Part shown: positions 34,177 through 43,731 of the stretch, one piece after another
Position numbering within the stretch: the first letter of the stretch is position 1
How the letters are laid out: each line of letters opens with the position of its first letter
NCBI GenBank assembly: GCA_016787485.1
Contig: JAEUUL010000039.1
Location: 1 to 64,000 of the forward strand
Source of the DNA: Bacteroidota bacterium
GTDB lineage: Bacteria; Bacteroidota; Bacteroidia; NS11-12g; UBA955
DNA length: 64,000 bases
Reading direction: 5' to 3'
Translations under genes and position numbers: made by a program
The notes under the pieces: generated by a model
What the model was told of the DNA's origin: nothing
Seen by the model: only the letters and a program-made list of their open reading frames with translations
The model's database searches: none

Positions 34177-35868
34177 CTACCTCTTTCCTCCTCCCCAGTT
34201 CCCTCCGGCTTGCCAGGAGAAGATGATGGCAAATTCGCTGCTTTTGGGGTACAGGGCAGAGCTTGCCCGGTGCATACACCAGGCCTGAAGGGAAAAGCGG
34301 TGGATTTTGTGCAGGGTATAAGCGGCACTGCTACGCAGGTTCCAGGTGCCGGGAACCCAATCCCTGTTGCGCAGGGTTCCCGCATAACTGGCTGAGGCCT
34401 GCCATATTCCGGCTTTGGCAGCAAATGGCTGTTGAAACTGCAATACCGGAGCCATTGTCCACAAGCTGTTTTGCGACCAGTCGCTGCGGCTGGTGTTGAT
34501 ACCTGCACTGATGCCCCGGCCGCTGCTTTGCTGCTGTGAAGACCAGGTGAAGACGGCATTTACGAATTGATTGCGCCGTTCACCGGCATGGCCGGCATCT
34601 CCGCTTTGCTGCCAGTTGAATTGACCATTAAATGCAGACATTCCTCCTGCTCTGCGAAAGGACCGGGTCAGGCTCACGGCTGCCTGCCGGGCCACCTGCC
34701 TGAATTGCAGTGTATCCACCCATTCATACGGCTTCAGGGTGAGTACATCGGTTATGGCCCGCAGATTGGTGTAGCTGATGAAGTTGCTGTAAGACAACTG
34801 GAATTGGGTGTGAGAGGCAGGCCGCAGCCCCAGATTCACCGACCCAACCCTGCGTAACATGCTGCTGAGCCGCGACTGGTTCAGATTGTCATGTTGCAAT
34901 CCACCTTGCAGGGCGACAGAAACTTTACCCCTTGCCAGCCTGAAATCACTGCTGATGTGCAGGTTTTCCAGGTCATTGACAAAATAATAGGCCCCCAATG
35001 TGCGGTAACCAGGCGATACACGTTCGTAGTTGAGACCCAGATTGAAGGCAGAAGGGCTAAAACGAAGACCGGCCTTTACAGCAGGGTACGTGCTGATTTT
35101 TAGTCCTGAAAGTTGGCGAACTGACAACCGGGGGCCCGCCTGATACAAATCTTCATTCAGAATGCTTACTGCACCTTCTGCCTGAAGGGAGAGACGGCGG
35201 CTAAGTGTGTGCTGAACAGAAAGACTTGTTGCCAGATTGGCCATGGGTGTGATACCTGAATACGCAGCGGGTGGGGGAATGGATTCCACATGATCGTGAA
35301 TGCGAATACAGACGCCCTGCACCAGTGTCTTTCCCGGTATGGCGTATCCTGCTTTTATCCCCTGTCCGGTGCGTCGAAAGGCTGGCAATATATCTGCGTC
35401 TGAAACACCCGGTTCAGGAATAATGGCACGCTGAAAACGACCGGTAAAAAACCCGAACTGAAAGCGACCCGGACTTAGCTCTGCGGCCACGCCGTCCATA
35501 AGGTGACCGTTTAGTGTATAGCCGCTGTAAACAGGACTGATGCGGCCAATGTTCAGGCGAATCCATTTCCATTGCGGATGCAGGGCCACCTGATTGAAGC
35601 CAGGCTGGGTATAGCCGTTCCCCTGATTGCTGAAAAAGAAAGTAAATGGTGCGTTTACAAAGCCCAGAATCTGAAAATTGAGGCTGCCATTGAGTAAAAA
35701 TCCCACCGGTTTGCGGGCAGCAGACATGCCCCGGGAATGCGAAAACCATTGCTGATACCCCAGATTACCCGAAACCTGCAGCAAATCTCCCTTTGCAATC
35801 TGCTCAAGGTTCTGCGACTGCAGCCCAACAGTCAGGAAACAACAAACGGATATCACCCACCTTTTCAC
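34177..35868 (-). CDS. probable outer-membrane beta-barrel protein, third gene of the large envelope operon
   Basis: 563 residues from the GTG at 35868, which overlaps the previous gene's stop as GTGA, the same junction type found between genes one and two. This start begins a good signal peptide (VKRWVISVCCFLTVGLQSQ). The mature part alternates polar and hydrophobic residues and is rich in Gly and aromatic residues (FTGRFQRAIIPEPG, SLSVQHTLSRRLSLQAEG, SFNPSAFNLGLNYERVS-like), as in outer-membrane barrels, and ends with an aromatic-rich strand. No known porin motif was recognised. With the two upstream genes it probably forms one assembly. Confidence 0.7.
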   Translation of the reverse strand: MKRWVISVCCFLTVGLQSQNLEQIAKGDLLQVSGNLGYQQWFSHSRGMSAARKPVGFLLNGSLNFQILGFVNAPFTFFFSNQGNGYTQPGFNQVALHPQWKWIRLNIGRISPVYSGYTLNGHLMDGVAAELSPGRFQFGFFTGRFQRAIIPEPGVSDADILPAFRRTGQGIKAGYAIPGKTLVQGVCIRIHDHVESIPPPAAYSGITPMANLATSLSVQHTLSRRLSLQAEGAVSILNEDLYQAGPRLSVRQLSGLKISTYPAVKAGLRFSPSAFNLGLNYERVSPGYRTLGAYYFVNDLENLHISSDFRLARGKVSVALQGGLQHDNLNQSRLSSMLRRVGSVNLGLRPASHTQFQLSYSNFISYTNLRAITDVLTLKPYEWVDTLQFRQVARQAAVSLTRSFRRAGGMSAFNGQFNWQQSGDAGHAGERRNQFVNAVFTWSSQQQSSGRGISAGINTSRSDWSQNSLWTMAPVLQFQQPFAAKAGIWQASASYAGTLRNRDWVPGTWNLRSSAAYTLHKIHRFSLQAWCMHRASSALYPKSSEFAIIFSWQAGGNWGGGKR

Positions 35869-37841
35869 CGGCTTTCCCTCCCATCTTTCCATACCGCGCG
35901 GATAAATACATCCCCAGGCAAAACACCTTTGTATGGCCCGTTCCAGTGTTGTACACCAGACGGACAGGGTTCAAGACTCTGTAATACTGTTTTTGACGCC
36001 CCACCCCCTAGCAAATAAATCCTGTAAAACCGCACCTGTCCATCGAAAGGATAATTCCAGTTGATCTGCAAAGTATTCAGTGTGGTATCCACCTGCCAGT
36101 GAATGTCATTCACACGGGGGACAAAATCAGCAAGGGGATTATTCACCATGATACCCTGAGAAAAGCCACTGATGTTGCCATTGCGGTCGCAGGCCTGAAG
36201 AAAATACTCAGCGCTGGTACCGGCAACAGGAAATGAATCTAGCCAGTGATTGACGCCTGCTCCCAGTGATACAAGCAAATGCAGAGCCTGATTTTCGTCA
36301 GCCCGCCAGATCCGGATATTCTTTAAATCGGCACTCAATGGATTTTTCCACTGCAACAGCGTTCCGCTGTCTCCGGAACGCAGGTGTACAAATGCCGGTG
36401 CAGGCGGCGGCATTGTATCAGGTAAAGGAATTGCATGCAGATCACTGAATGCACTTGGATTGTAGCGCCGGTCGAAAGCACGCAGCGAGTAGTACAGACT
36501 ATCCCGGATCATACCTGTAGCTACTGTATCTGTAAAAACCGTATCTGTGACATAAGTAGAAACCGGAACAGCCTCAGCGTTTCGGGACATGGCCCTATAT
36601 ACCCGGCAGGCATACAAATCCTTATCTGCACCCGGACTCCAGTGAAGAACGACTACCCCATTGCGATTGCAGGTGCCGGTAAGCCCCAGTGGAGGTGCCG
36701 GAGGAATTGAATCCGGTTTCTGAAGTAAATACGGAAGCGAAGTCTTTTTTAATCCGGATGTATTTGAAACGGAAATTCTGTAATAGCCATCGGGCAGCAA
36801 TGTATCGGGCAGGCAAAAACTGTTAAAATCCTGAAGTGAAAATGTATACGTCTGCATGAATGCAGCACCCATGGTATCTGCATGCTCCAGCTTCCATATC
36901 CAATCCGGATGACTGACAGCGGGACGATTCGACCATTTGACACAGTACAGATTTTTTCCAGCCGGCAACAATGTCAACTCTTCCGGAGTCTCAGGCAGGG
37001 CAGCAGGGAAAATGATGGCCATTGTATCTGATTGCAAAGAAGTATCTCCAAAGAAATCCACAGCACACAGACGATAGGTATACCTTCCACCCTCAGCGGG
37101 TATGGTATCTGAAAAGGAGAATTCTGCCATTCCCGTATCCGGAATAAGCAAGCCTTTATGAATTGCTTTATCATCCTGCTCTGCACCTGATTTCTTATAC
37201 AGAATATAGCCCAAGACCTTACTACTGGTTGGCAGAACCCAATGAAGTCTGACAAAAGGGTCTGTTATTTCTCCCATCAGTTTCGGCAAACCTGTTATCC
37301 TGTTATTTATCGTATTTTCAACGTAAACGAATGCAGTATCCATAGTCTCTGCTGCATATATTTTATACACGTAATGCATGCCGGGCTCTGCCGTATTATC
37401 CCGGTATCCGAGTGCCAATTGCTGAGCCAGTGAAAAATCAGCTCCGGCAGCCAATCCTATCAGTGAATAGGCATTTTCAGATTGATTTATCTGTTCGTTT
37501 ACAGGCATTGAACCCATCGCATTTTCTGCACTGTCTAAAAGTTGTAAAAAAGCTGAACCCAATGAATTGTTTATTATATTCCGGTTCGGCATTAACGGTA
37601 TTTGATTCAATAAATATCTGGGTGCAGAATGATACATATTTTCACCGTTTCCCAGAGTAATTCTCTCAATAAAATATCCCTTATGGATTTGGTTGATCAA
37701 AGATTGAAATCCGGAGGGAAACCATCGTAGTTTTATGCCTTCTGCAGAAGGTTTTGCCAGAACATGAAGACCCTGAGCCTGGGTGCTTGCATAATTAAAA
37801 CAAAGAAAAAAAACGGGGATTATCCATTTGTAAATTCTCAC
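35865..37841 (-). CDS. secreted fibronectin-III-like protein, second gene of the large envelope operon
   Basis: 658 residues, GTG start overlapping the stop of the 1515-type gene (GTGA), with a signal peptide (ending ASTQAQ). The body contains several fibronectin type III-like domains of about 90-100 residues; examples are the WNRNGVVVLHWSPGADKDLYACRVYRAMSR-type stretch and the later VDTTLNTLQINWNYPFDGQVRFYRIYLLGG. Such domains act as spacers or in protein binding at the cell surface. There is no T9SS tail, so it probably stays in the periplasm or outer membrane. Function unknown. Confidence 0.75.
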   Translation of the reverse strand: MRIYKWIIPVFFLCFNYASTQAQGLHVLAKPSAEGIKLRWFPSGFQSLINQIHKGYFIERITLGNGENMYHSAPRYLLNQIPLMPNRNIINNSLGSAFLQLLDSAENAMGSMPVNEQINQSENAYSLIGLAAGADFSLAQQLALGYRDNTAEPGMHYVYKIYAAETMDTAFVYVENTINNRITGLPKLMGEITDPFVRLHWVLPTSSKVLGYILYKKSGAEQDDKAIHKGLLIPDTGMAEFSFSDTIPAEGGRYTYRLCAVDFFGDTSLQSDTMAIIFPAALPETPEELTLLPAGKNLYCVKWSNRPAVSHPDWIWKLEHADTMGAAFMQTYTFSLQDFNSFCLPDTLLPDGYYRISVSNTSGLKKTSLPYLLQKPDSIPPAPPLGLTGTCNRNGVVVLHWSPGADKDLYACRVYRAMSRNAEAVPVSTYVTDTVFTDTVATGMIRDSLYYSLRAFDRRYNPSAFSDLHAIPLPDTMPPPAPAFVHLRSGDSGTLLQWKNPLSADLKNIRIWRADENQALHLLVSLGAGVNHWLDSFPVAGTSAEYFLQACDRNGNISGFSQGIMVNNPLADFVPRVNDIHWQVDTTLNTLQINWNYPFDGQVRFYRIYLLGGGASKTVLQSLEPCPSGVQHWNGPYKGVLPGDVFIRAVWKDGRESR

Positions 37842-40800
37842 GGATATTTTCCTTTCTGTGTAAATATTTCTGTTGGTTTCCCCGGTACAGAATAATAGAA
37901 GGTCACCGGAAGTTCTGAATTTTTAACCGGAGGTGCCACGGTCCAGTCTTTAAGAGCCTTCAACAGAGCCAGATCCGGGATCTTTACCGGTGGCAATGCG
38001 ACTGCTCCTGAACCCAATGGTGCGGTACCCACCGAACCTGACATACCTGGTCCCGCGGACCCGGCTGTGGCTGTTCCCGTTGTAACAGGCGTTCCTGCAT
38101 TTGTAGCAACCAAACTCCGGATAAATGTTTCGTTCTTGCCCGGATTTGCCGCCATATACGCCAACAGGGTTTCTTTCAGATGCTGCACATCAGCCTGGAC
38201 CTCAGATTGCAGGGTGCTTGCAAAATCAGGGGCCTGACCCGGCCAGCGAATATCCTTGGAGGTTTTATGCGCTGTATGCAGAAACAAGGAATCTGACCAG
38301 GGTTGGCGTATGCGAATGGACTTAACTGGTACAAAACCGAGTAGTGAAGTGTCGCGGCGAAAACCGGTTACGGCAGCCAGATCAGGAGGCATTTTTGCCC
38401 AACGCTGATATAAAGCCGGTATAACCGCAGTGGTTAACCAACCTGTCGTATTGCCCAACTGTACCCGCAACAAAGGGCTGCCTGCAGATACCTCAGCTTT
38501 GTCAAAAGAAGCTTCCACCGGGGCTATTCCTGGTAAAACATCCATGTTACCCAAAGCAGGGTCGGCTTTCACGGCAGTACCAATACTGATGGCACTGAAT
38601 CTATCGGCAGCACTTGCATAGGTGCTTGTCCGGAATCTCCATTCAATTACCGGAATTGTGCCGGAAGATCCCTTGCGAAGAACCAGATGGTAAATGGTCC
38701 CGGGTTTTAAACCTGCCGGCATATCAAAATTCAGGGTATTACCACTGATTTTTACAGGCCCGGCTGGCATAGTCTGTCCAGTTTCATCTGTAAGCTGCAT
38801 TTCAAGACCTGCAGTCGCTGCAGGTTGCTGCTGATGCAAGAGAATCTGGCCCTGAGACTGCCCGGCAAACCACTGGAGCTGGTCTTTTACAGGCCAGGTC
38901 ATCGAAACGTTGCTCCATGGTATTTCCAGGCGCTGGTCTGTGGTAGTGAATTCTGTAAGCCGGGTTTCCAACAATTCCTTTCCACTTTCTTTCAGGACAT
39001 TCCAGGCATTGTCCGGTTCGTAAATACCTTTGGACTGAAGTGCAGCCACTACCTCTACACGAAGGGTGGCATTCGGAGGCAGTACTTCCGTGGGTTTGAG
39101 CAATAATTTGCGGGACTCTGTTTGCCAAAACCACTGACAGGCCAGTGTTTTACTGCCGTTTTGTACAACTGCTTTCTGAATATGCAACCTGAGTAGTTTG
39201 CCGGTACCTGGTTGTTCCAAAGCTGTTTCCGCAGGCATAGTAAACTCAATTACAGGCTGGGCGTATACAGACTGAAGACTGCCCTGTCCGGGTGAAACCG
39301 ACTGAATCAACGTTCCGGATGTTTGATTGCTGTTTTGCAACACGCACTCCACGCCCAGTTTGTATTTCAGGGTATATCTGCCACGCAAAAGACCGCCGAG
39401 TACATTGTAACTGGCTGCAACAGCGCCTCTTGTATAGAAGGGATTTGGACCCTGCCATTGCAATTGCGAAGCAAAAACAGCATTGAGAATATCAAAACGG
39501 AATGATTTGTAACCCAATCCGATGGCCACATTCATCCATGCGTATAAATCACCAAAAGCATACCAGCCTTTGATTCCTGCCTGACCGGCAGAACCTGCGC
39601 AGGTTGCTTTCTGTCCATAGTCGCGCAGCATGGCTTCACTGCCCACTCCCATGTGAACGGTGGAATAAAATTGCAATCCCAGTAATTTTTCATCCAAACC
39701 CAGCCGGGCGTTGAACTCATTGCCGTAGGCAAAACCTGCACCGGCTGCCATGGCCTGAATTTGGCGCAGTTTATCAAGATACACTGTGCCCATGGCCGAC
39801 CTGACACGGGCTGGCGCTGGCAAGGCAGGCAGTATTTCCGTTCCGGCCATGAGGTAACTGCGGGTTTGCAATTTCACCACTACAGCATCTACGGTCAGTC
39901 CCAGAGGATTTTCGGGCGTTCCTGCATGAACAAACCATTTGGTTTCGCCAAAAAACAGACTGATTTCCCCGGCTCTTCCAATGGGTCCATTCCCGGAAAC
40001 CGCACCTTTTCCTATATCGTTAACATACAATCCAAACTTGCCATACAGCGAAGGTTTGCGAAAATCCAGTGATAAAAATGCGGCGCCCGCCAATTGGCCC
40101 TGTGGCTTGTATGCATTCAGAAATGCATCGGCGCCGGCAACCTGTAGCATGGGTCGGGTCTGACTAACCAGTGCCGGCTTCTGAACCGGTGTTGAAACGG
40201 GTAAAATTTCCGCATTGCCATATAAATTGATGCTGCTGAGTCCGCCACTTCTCCAGAACTGGAATTCCATTACTACCATCGCCTTATATGCCTTTGCACT
40301 GGGTCCGCTGTTTTTCAGATAGACACCGGCTTTCAGGCCCAGACCTGCATCTGCATCCGGAACATAAACCAGTCCACTGAGCCCTTTTCCCAGTGCAGAA
40401 GCTGGCGCTTTATCACCAGGCTTCAATTGCCGCACCCTGCGCCACGCACCACCGGTAAATCCATTGATGTCGCAGCCCGGGAAAACGGGCAGGCCCGCGC
40501 TTTCCAGGACAAAAGAGGCATCGGTAAACCAGTAGCGGTAAGAAGGTTTGTTTTTGATTTCCGGCATTTTCCCGAATAAGACCATAGCACCCATTTCCAT
40601 GCGTGGTTGTCGTATTCCCAATTTAATGCTGCCCGAAAAGCCCTGGCCATAACTGACATCTGCGGAAAAGTATTGAAGCCGTCCATCCAGACTAAAAGCA
40701 GCAGTTTGGGCACGCAGCAAAACTTCGGTGAGTGTAGTGCGCTGATACACAAAACGATCCTTTTTTCCCTGCTTCTCATACCGGAACAGAAGTTTTAAAC

Positions 40801-42319
40801 CCACGGCGCCGGCTATTTCCTCACTCAGATGTATGTCAAGTCCTGCTTCAAGTAAAAATTCACCGGGAACACCGGATTTGCGCAGCCCAATACGGTTGAT
40901 TGAAATGGGAAAATTGTGAACCCGACTGCTGTCCGCACCCCTTGAATAGCCCAGATAAGACACATCAATCCTGGGTTCACGGTTTGAAACCCTTAGCTCC
41001 TGAAACTGCACTGCAGGAATATGGTAACTCAGTTTTTCTGCACCTGTGGCTTGGGGAATGCCTATGGTCATACTTCCCGTCATATTGGCAACCAGGGTTG
41101 CTTTGCCGCTGTCAAGCCTGAGGGTGAAATAACTCACCGGATCTAATCTTACCCTTGAGGCCTTCAACGCATCAAACTGAAGGGTGGATGAAGGTTGAAT
41201 TGCAAATGCGTACCGGTCGTAACAACTCACGGCAGCTGAATAGCGCAGAGCAGAAGTATCAGGCAACAGTGGCATGCCCAGCAACCCTTTCATGCTGCCT
41301 TCCTTCAACTGATTCATGGCAAAGCGAAGGCGCAGTTCATCTATACTGAAAGCCCAGCCGCCCAGTTCGCCTTCTTTGAAGGGAAGCATCTGCCCGGCGA
41401 CTATGGCTCCACTGAACCCCCATGCATCAACCAGCATCCCATTTACTCCCAACTCCAGCCGTTGTGCATTGCTGCGTTTGGCCCAGGGCGGGAATTTCAC
41501 TCTGCCGGCTTTCATCCATACCCCTTCCCAGGCGCCACCCTGGGTCATCGCCTCTGGTATCTGCCGGTATTCTGGTGGGAAGAGCACATCCGGGTCGTTG
41601 CCGGTTTCACTCAAATCCAGCACGCATTGCTGAAGTTGGAAGGAAAATCCGGGCAGGGCACGCAATTGAAAGGCAGGCAGTGACAAGTTGATGAGCATGT
41701 CATTCCAGCGGCGGGCAACAAACCGGAAATCTGCCTGCAGTGGATTGTCCGGATCCGGTGTGCCATCGGTTTTTTCAGGCACCATCAGTGTGTTTCTGAA
41801 CTTCAGGTTGCCCACAATGGAAAAAGACTTCAATCCCTTACACTCCATCACTGCATAGGTATTGCCCGGTCCCGGACTGAGTTGTATTTCCGCACTGCGG
41901 CCCAGATGAAAAAGAAGGGGCGATAAGAGTTCAAGGGTGGCATCTCCGCTGAGTCCATGGGTATAGCTGAATACCACATCCCGGGCCCGGAAAGCTGCTA
42001 CTTGTCCGCTATGGGGTTCACGGAACGCGATACCTGCTGTAAATAACGCTTTGTCCGGGTAAATGCGGATCTGATAGATGACGATGCCATAGCGGAAATC
42101 CCCATTGTCTGGCATGAGCAGGAAATTCTCCCCGGCGTGCTGCCGGAAACCGTCTTTGAGGTCGCCCACCACCCTGCCCTGCTGCAGGGCAGATTCCCGG
42201 CGCAGCAGCAAAGAATCAGCCTCTGAAAGGCTCTGTGCCCTAAGGGGAAAATGACTGAAGGCCAGCAGTGCGGCAATGAAGGCACACCCTATCCCGGATC
42301 TGAAAAAATATCCCTCCAT
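37838..42319 (-). CDS. very large beta-rich envelope protein, first gene of the three-gene operon
   Basis: 1493 residues from the ATG at 42319, which gives a clear signal peptide (MEGYFFRSGIGCAFIAALLAFSHFPLRAQ); an ATG 66 nt upstream would precede it and is rejected. GGAGGG just before the ATG resembles a Shine-Dalgarno sequence, unusual in this window. The protein is beta-rich throughout. A central block contains FPGCDINGFTGGAWRR, which I associate only with uncharacterised Bacteroidota proteins. Near residues 1190-1270 there is an Ig-like module (GLEMQLTDETGQTMPAGPVKISGN). The C-terminal 250 residues contain a Gly/Ala/Thr-rich linker (ATAGSAGPGMSGSVG). Function unknown; probably extracytoplasmic scaffold or lipid or polysaccharide handling. 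Confidence 0.7.
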   Translation of the reverse strand: MEGYFFRSGIGCAFIAALLAFSHFPLRAQSLSEADSLLLRRESALQQGRVVGDLKDGFRQHAGENFLLMPDNGDFRYGIVIYQIRIYPDKALFTAGIAFREPHSGQVAAFRARDVVFSYTHGLSGDATLELLSPLLFHLGRSAEIQLSPGPGNTYAVMECKGLKSFSIVGNLKFRNTLMVPEKTDGTPDPDNPLQADFRFVARRWNDMLINLSLPAFQLRALPGFSFQLQQCVLDLSETGNDPDVLFPPEYRQIPEAMTQGGAWEGVWMKAGRVKFPPWAKRSNAQRLELGVNGMLVDAWGFSGAIVAGQMLPFKEGELGGWAFSIDELRLRFAMNQLKEGSMKGLLGMPLLPDTSALRYSAAVSCYDRYAFAIQPSSTLQFDALKASRVRLDPVSYFTLRLDSGKATLVANMTGSMTIGIPQATGAEKLSYHIPAVQFQELRVSNREPRIDVSYLGYSRGADSSRVHNFPISINRIGLRKSGVPGEFLLEAGLDIHLSEEIAGAVGLKLLFRYEKQGKKDRFVYQRTTLTEVLLRAQTAAFSLDGRLQYFSADVSYGQGFSGSIKLGIRQPRMEMGAMVLFGKMPEIKNKPSYRYWFTDASFVLESAGLPVFPGCDINGFTGGAWRRVRQLKPGDKAPASALGKGLSGLVYVPDADAGLGLKAGVYLKNSGPSAKAYKAMVVMEFQFWRSGGLSSINLYGNAEILPVSTPVQKPALVSQTRPMLQVAGADAFLNAYKPQGQLAGAAFLSLDFRKPSLYGKFGLYVNDIGKGAVSGNGPIGRAGEISLFFGETKWFVHAGTPENPLGLTVDAVVVKLQTRSYLMAGTEILPALPAPARVRSAMGTVYLDKLRQIQAMAAGAGFAYGNEFNARLGLDEKLLGLQFYSTVHMGVGSEAMLRDYGQKATCAGSAGQAGIKGWYAFGDLYAWMNVAIGLGYKSFRFDILNAVFASQLQWQGPNPFYTRGAVAASYNVLGGLLRGRYTLKYKLGVECVLQNSNQTSGTLIQSVSPGQGSLQSVYAQPVIEFTMPAETALEQPGTGKLLRLHIQKAVVQNGSKTLACQWFWQTESRKLLLKPTEVLPPNATLRVEVVAALQSKGIYEPDNAWNVLKESGKELLETRLTEFTTTDQRLEIPWSNVSMTWPVKDQLQWFAGQSQGQILLHQQQPAATAGLEMQLTDETGQTMPAGPVKISGNTLNFDMPAGLKPGTIYHLVLRKGSSGTIPVIEWRFRTSTYASAADRFSAISIGTAVKADPALGNMDVLPGIAPVEASFDKAEVSAGSPLLRVQLGNTTGWLTTAVIPALYQRWAKMPPDLAAVTGFRRDTSLLGFVPVKSIRIRQPWSDSLFLHTAHKTSKDIRWPGQAPDFASTLQSEVQADVQHLKETLLAYMAANPGKNETFIRSLVATNAGTPVTTGTATAGSAGPGMSGSVGTAPLGSGAVALPPVKIPDLALLKALKDWTVAPPVKNSELPVTFYYSVPGKPTEIFTQKGKYP

Positions 42320-42412
42320 ATTCCCTCCGAATCGTGGGACAAATACATAAACTATTTCTACAATTTCATGAGTATAAAATACCAATTTGACTAGGTATTT
42401 ATACGCATCCCC

Positions 42413-42448
42413 ATCCGACTACAAACGCTTACAAATACTTGCAACCGA
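42413..42448 (+). promoter_or_regulatory. 36-bp upstream element of ssb copy 2 (shared with ssb copy 1)
   Basis: 34 of 36 positions match 18955-18990. It carries the same tandem decamers, ACAAACGCTT and ACAAATACTT. Its first base lies 77 nt before the AACCTTTG box, exactly as in copy 1. The 93 nt between the start of the large envelope gene (42319) and this element hold AT-rich sequence with no clear feature. Confidence 0.7.
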
Positions 42449-42489
42449 CAATAACTGTTTGAAAACCGGATGAGGAAAAGCAGGTGCTG

Positions 42490-42497
42490 AACCTTTG
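42490..42497 (+). promoter_or_regulatory. -7-like box AACCTTTG of ssb copy 2
   Basis: One mismatch from TAnnTTTG and identical to the box of ssb copy 1. It lies 41 nt before the ATG at 42539. Confidence 0.55.
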
Positions 42498-42528
42498 CAT
42501 CAACAAACCGAAACAAAATCTATTGATC

Positions 42529-42538
42529 ACAAACGCTT
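42529..42538 (+). promoter_or_regulatory. third decamer ACAAACGCTT abutting the ssb copy 2 start codon
   Basis: An exact copy of the first decamer of the 36-bp element, ending on the base before the ATG at 42539. It could be a second operator for the same regulator, or a translational control site in the mRNA. Copy 1 has no equivalent at this position. Confidence 0.45.
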
Positions 42539-42931
42539 ATGAAAAATTCTGTAAATTCTGTACGACTGATTGGAAACGCAGGCATGAACCCTGAAATCCG
42601 CACCCTGAACAACGGCAAAAAAGTGGCCAACCTGAGCCTGGCCACCACCGAACGCTACAAGACCGCGAATGGCGACTGGGTGGAAAACACAGACTGGCAC
42701 AAGCTGGTGGTGTGGGGCAACGACGCGGCCATGGTGGAAAAGTATGTGACCCGTGGTGCGAAGCTGGCCATAGAAGGCAGGCTTACCCAGCGCGATTATG
42801 TGGCCAAAGACGGGAGCAAACGCTATGTAACCGAAGTATGGGTGAATGAGCTGTTGCTGCTGAACGCAAAAAAACAGGAAGACACCCCAGTGGCTGATGC
42901 ACCGAAAGAAAAAGAAGAATTGCCCTTTTGA
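42539..42931 (+). CDS. ssb: single-stranded DNA-binding protein (copy 2)
   Basis: 130 residues, an OB-fold SSB close to the copy at 19148, with the same first 18 residues (MKNSVNSVRLIGNAGMNP). Central WHKLVVWGNDAAMVEKYVTRGAKLAIEGRL and the C-terminal tip KEELPF are typical. The two proteins differ most in the linker before the tip. Two SSB genes under the same upstream element suggests paralogues with shared regulation; one might serve replication and the other repair or DNA uptake, which cannot be told from sequence. Single-gene unit with a strong terminator. Confidence 0.93.
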   Translation: MKNSVNSVRLIGNAGMNPEIRTLNNGKKVANLSLATTERYKTANGDWVENTDWHKLVVWGNDAAMVEKYVTRGAKLAIEGRLTQRDYVAKDGSKRYVTEVWVNELLLLNAKKQEDTPVADAPKEKEELPF

Positions 42932-42956
42932 AGAACGGGTGTAACCCCTTACGATA

Positions 42957-42992
42957 AACAAAAAAGCCCGGTGAAATCCGGGCTTTTTTGTT
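42957..42992. terminator. bidirectional terminator between ssb copy 2 and the 42991-43716 gene
   Basis: A perfect 15-bp stem (left arm 42957-42971, right arm 42978-42992) with a 6-nt loop; the outer parts are A-rich on the left and T-rich on the right, so it can serve both converging genes. Confidence 0.85.
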
Positions 42993-43716
42993 AAAACTGA
43001 GGCAAACGGCATACAACGAAATATTTGAGCAGCCGGCGGTTCAAAAGCCTTCCCCGGACATTGTATATCAGTTGGGGTTGCCATAGTCTTTGCGGGTTTC
43101 TGGTTTCGGCCCTTTCTTCTTTTTCCACGTACCATACAAACCGGTTTCGCAGTCGCTGATAATCCAGTGTAATGTCTGTAACCCGGCCATCCCAACGCTT
43201 GTCATTCAGTGCTTTTTTGTAAATGGTACAAGGCCTTGCAAACCGGCCCTTATTTCCTTTCAGGCCCTTGCGGGGAATCTGGTGGGCAAACAGTCTGTGG
43301 CCCTTGGGGTTGAAGGACAGGGTAAAATAGTACCGGAAGTCGTTTTGGATGGTGAAATAAAACTGCATGGCATATCTCTGCCGCCGGGCACAATGTCGGG
43401 ATCGTTTCCAGGGATGAACCTGAAACAGGGAATCGCGCAGGGAGGGCTCGATCAACTGGCATTGGTACAACGAAATACCGGAGGAAAAAGTCTTGCCACA
43501 GCGCCGGCGCAGGTATTGTCTTGCTTTATGGTGTACAAATGCCGGAATGTGCTGGGAATCTGTTTCAGCATAGGGACAACAGAGCACATGGTCAAAATGG
43601 TTATAATGACCATTGCTGCACCGCACCTTCACAGAATCGCAGACGACTGACTGCGGGAAGGCTTGACATGCCAGCAGAAACGAACACAGGAAAGCGAAAA
43701 TCCCCGGCCACTGCAT
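42991..43716 (-). CDS. secreted protein of unknown function
   Basis: 241 residues from the ATG at 43716; a TTG two codons earlier lies inside the -7 box and is rejected. Signal peptide (MQWPGIFAFLCSFLLACQAFPQ). The mature protein is rich in Arg, Cys and aromatic residues. It has paired cysteines in CSNGHYNHFDHVLCCPYAE and a basic patch (HCARRQRYAMQ). No domain was recognised. The opposite strand carries a comparable open frame (43090-43650), but only this strand has a signal peptide and promoter box. Probably periplasmic. Confidence 0.6.
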   Translation of the reverse strand: MQWPGIFAFLCSFLLACQAFPQSVVCDSVKVRCSNGHYNHFDHVLCCPYAETDSQHIPAFVHHKARQYLRRRCGKTFSSGISLYQCQLIEPSLRDSLFQVHPWKRSRHCARRQRYAMQFYFTIQNDFRYYFTLSFNPKGHRLFAHQIPRKGLKGNKGRFARPCTIYKKALNDKRWDGRVTDITLDYQRLRNRFVWYVEKEERAETRNPQRLWQPQLIYNVRGRLLNRRLLKYFVVCRLPQF

Positions 43717-43719
43717 GGT

Positions 43720-43727
43720 CAAATATA
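43720..43727 (-). promoter_or_regulatory. -7 promoter box TATATTTG for the 42991-43716 gene
   Basis: An exact TAnnTTTG match on the minus strand, only 3 nt before the ATG at 43716, implying a leaderless mRNA. Confidence 0.6.
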
Positions 43728-43731
43728 CAAT

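Noticed and set aside
43090-43650. 186-codon plus-strand open frame opposite the 42991-43716 gene
   Set aside because: No signal peptide or promoter box; the minus-strand gene has both. Neither protein matches a known family, so some doubt remains.
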